A stretch of 64,000 bases of DNA, from NCBI GenBank assembly GCA_903813345.2, contig CAIIXF020000011.1, forward strand, positions 22,925,754 through 22,989,753. The letters are read 5' to 3'. The stretch comes from Owenia fusiformis. Its lineage: Eukaryota; Annelida; Polychaeta; Sabellida; Oweniidae. Under the pieces are notes generated by a model. That model was not told the origin of the DNA. It did no database searches and saw only the letters and a list, made by a program, of their open reading frames with translations. This document shows, piece after piece, positions 37,801 to 40,800 of the stretch. Both the position numbers and the translations under genes were made by a program. Positions within the stretch are counted from its first letter, which is position 1, and every line of letters begins with the position of its first letter.

Positions 37801-40800
37801 ATATTTAAAGAGTGTTTAAAGATTGTTAAATTTTTTCTTATCAGGATATAAGTATTTTCATAATATTTTTGGCAGAGTGCCTACAAGTTACAACTTAATG
37901 TGCTTATAATATTGAATATATATGCAAAGGTCAATAAAACATCATATTTGAATATTCTAGTTATATTTTCAGTGTTCAGACACTGCGATTCTTGTAATCT
38001 GAGTTCATTTTGTGAAATTGCAAAACACTTTGTTTGGCCAGTTTATTAAAAAGCATATATGATTTTCATTTAAATATTTTAATTTTATGTCATCACCAAG
38101 TAGAGTTAACATTTTGTTATGACCTCTAGTTCCGTGATCAGCAATTTACATTTGTAACAGCACTTTTGTAATCTTTACTAAATGGATTGTGTGGTGACAT
38201 TTTGCCATTTGAATACCTTGTTTATTTTGCAATACATACATTGTTTTGTATTAAAAAAAATATGAGTCTGTTTTTATTGCTGTGAAAGTAGGATTTCCTT
38301 CCCATATAGTAGTCCTGTTGGGAATCCCTTCCAATTGACCAATCCTGGAGGGAATCCTTCCTAGTGCCTAATCTCGATGGATATTCCTTCCAATAGACCA
38401 ATCCTTTCGGGGGAATTCCTTCATTCAGACTTATTCTGCTGAGAATTTCTTCCAATAGACCAATTCCGTAAATCATGCTATCTATATAAGCTAATTGGAT
38501 ATGAAGTTTTACATATAAATAACACAGAAAATGATTTGAAATGTACAACTGAGATATTCAGCCCCACGAACCACCTACATGGTCATAATTTGTAAACCGT
38601 TACCATGGGATTTCAAGTTTTTACCTTTATTGGTGCTTAAGCTACTGATAGCACAATCTGAGGAAATGTTTGTGCCAGAAAATGGTTAAAGGTCTGAACT
38701 GAAATCAGCTGTTCCCTTCTTTGCCCTTCATGATGGCATAGTCAGATAGTGTGATAGTACCATGGCAGGGATCATAGCAAGAGCTAGTGACTGATGAGAA
38801 CCCAAACAGATAATAACCTCTAAAAGCCATATTAAAAGTGAAAACAAGAGCCATTCCTGAGAAAACAATTGTTTACTCCAGGAAATCCAACCCAAGGTGT
38901 GCTTAATTGTTCAATGTTTGTTTGTCATTTTAAATATAAGTATAAATCATAATATAAAAATGTTTACTTGTAAAATAAATCATATGATTAAGTAGTGAAA
39001 ATATGCAGTACTTTGCATTGGCATGTTCGGATATCCCATTTAATCACTTTATATCAACTTTATCTCTATTGAATATCTTTCTGCTTTAACTATTGTAATA
39101 ATTTTCAGTGTTCTGTTGTCATTGTAGGCATAGCAGTCCCATAATAGTAAATGGACAGCAACATCCGTGTCAGCCTGTTATTCAAGAGGTTTGTACAAAA
39201 ATCATCTTTTCCATTTTGAGGGGCATTTTTATGTCACTACCACCAACTACATCATTTTTGAAAAACATGCAAATCTGCTGCATTATTGTTCAGTAACAAA
39301 ATGGTACATTTTTCATTAATATGATATTTTTAGTTAATTGTGTTGTAATCCTTGGAATAAAAAAAATTTCAAATCATTACAAAGAACTTTTTATCTTATC
39401 ACTTGAATTCTACTACAAGTTGTGAATGAAAAATATCACATGAAAAAACTCTGAGGTGGTCAATATTATAACTACCCAGGAAATCAAATACAACAATGAT
39501 TTCTAGAGAGTTCATTTGGTTTCACAGTTGTCTTTAAGATTCTATTCATGTTTCAGTTATGGCCAGTTCTGTCTAACGCATGTGCCAAGTACCAGTCAGA
39601 CATTAGGATCATAGAGAGATGTTGTAGGTGTATACGCTTTGCCGTTAGGTGTCTTGGGAAACACTCCTCTGGTCTACTGCACCCCTTAGTCACACAAGTA
39701 AGATATGAATAGAACATGGGTTCACTATGTTTTTGAAAAAGTTAATATGCATGCAACTCCATTGTATCATTGTTTACCATTGAGAATCTCATAGGGAAAT
39801 ATTCAACCGTGAAATAGTTTTTCGATGTTTCTGTCTGATGAATTGTATGATTAATGCCTCAGTCTTATTTACTTATCTACAGCAACAGTACAGCGCCCAT
39901 AGCTTTCCAAAATCGAGAGAAATATGTAGCATTATATATAGGGATAAGTAGTACTATGTAGGATTTCTATATTGATTTTGTAAAGCAACAGCTGTCGTAA
40001 AGTCGCTTAAGAGCAAATGTGACCGAGGCTTTAATAGAAAAATATTTTGATTGTAATTTCAGATGGTCAATTTGTACCAGAATCACCAGCACTCATGTTA
40101 TCTTTATCTTGGAAGTATTCTAGTGGATGAGTATGGAAGGGAGGCAGGCTGTATATCAGGACTGCTGGACATGTTACAGGTAGAGACATAAACTTTTTAT
40201 TATGATTATTGCACTTGTTATCTTTATCTTGGAAGTATTCTAGTGGATGAGTATGGAAGGGAGGCAGGCTGTATATCAGGACTGCTGGACATGTTACAGG
40301 TAGAGACATAAACTTTTTATTATGATTATTGCACTTGTTATCTTTATCTTGGAAGTATTCTAGTGGATGAGTATGGAAGGGAGGCAGGCTGTATATCAGG
40401 ACTGCTGGACATGTTACAGGTAGAGACATAAACTTTTTATTATGATTATTGCACTTGTTATCTTTATCTTGGAAGTATTCTAGTGGATGAGTATGGAAGG
40501 GAGGCAGGCTGTATATCAGGACTGCTGGACATGTTACAGATAGAGACATGACTTATTAATGCACTTGAAACCGCTATATTATCATCATTTTGTGCTTATG
40601 GGTTTGCGGAAAGCATTAAGATAACAAGAAAATCATCCAACATTTAATTTGAAACTTACAGATGCAAAAGCAGACTGGGCATACTTGGTAATTTACAAGG
40701 CAGATTTGCTTACCAATTGATATATTTATCACACTTATCACAATTTGAAAATCAATCAAACCAAAAATTGCAAGTTTACCTCTATGGATGCTGAGACTTG

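Noticed and set aside
40067-40549. Minus-strand 160-codon ORF with a repeated peptide ([14 protein letters not shown])
   Set aside because: It is the reverse reading of the 120-bp TNPO3 exon array. The period is divisible by three, so any open frame stays open. No independent coding evidence.
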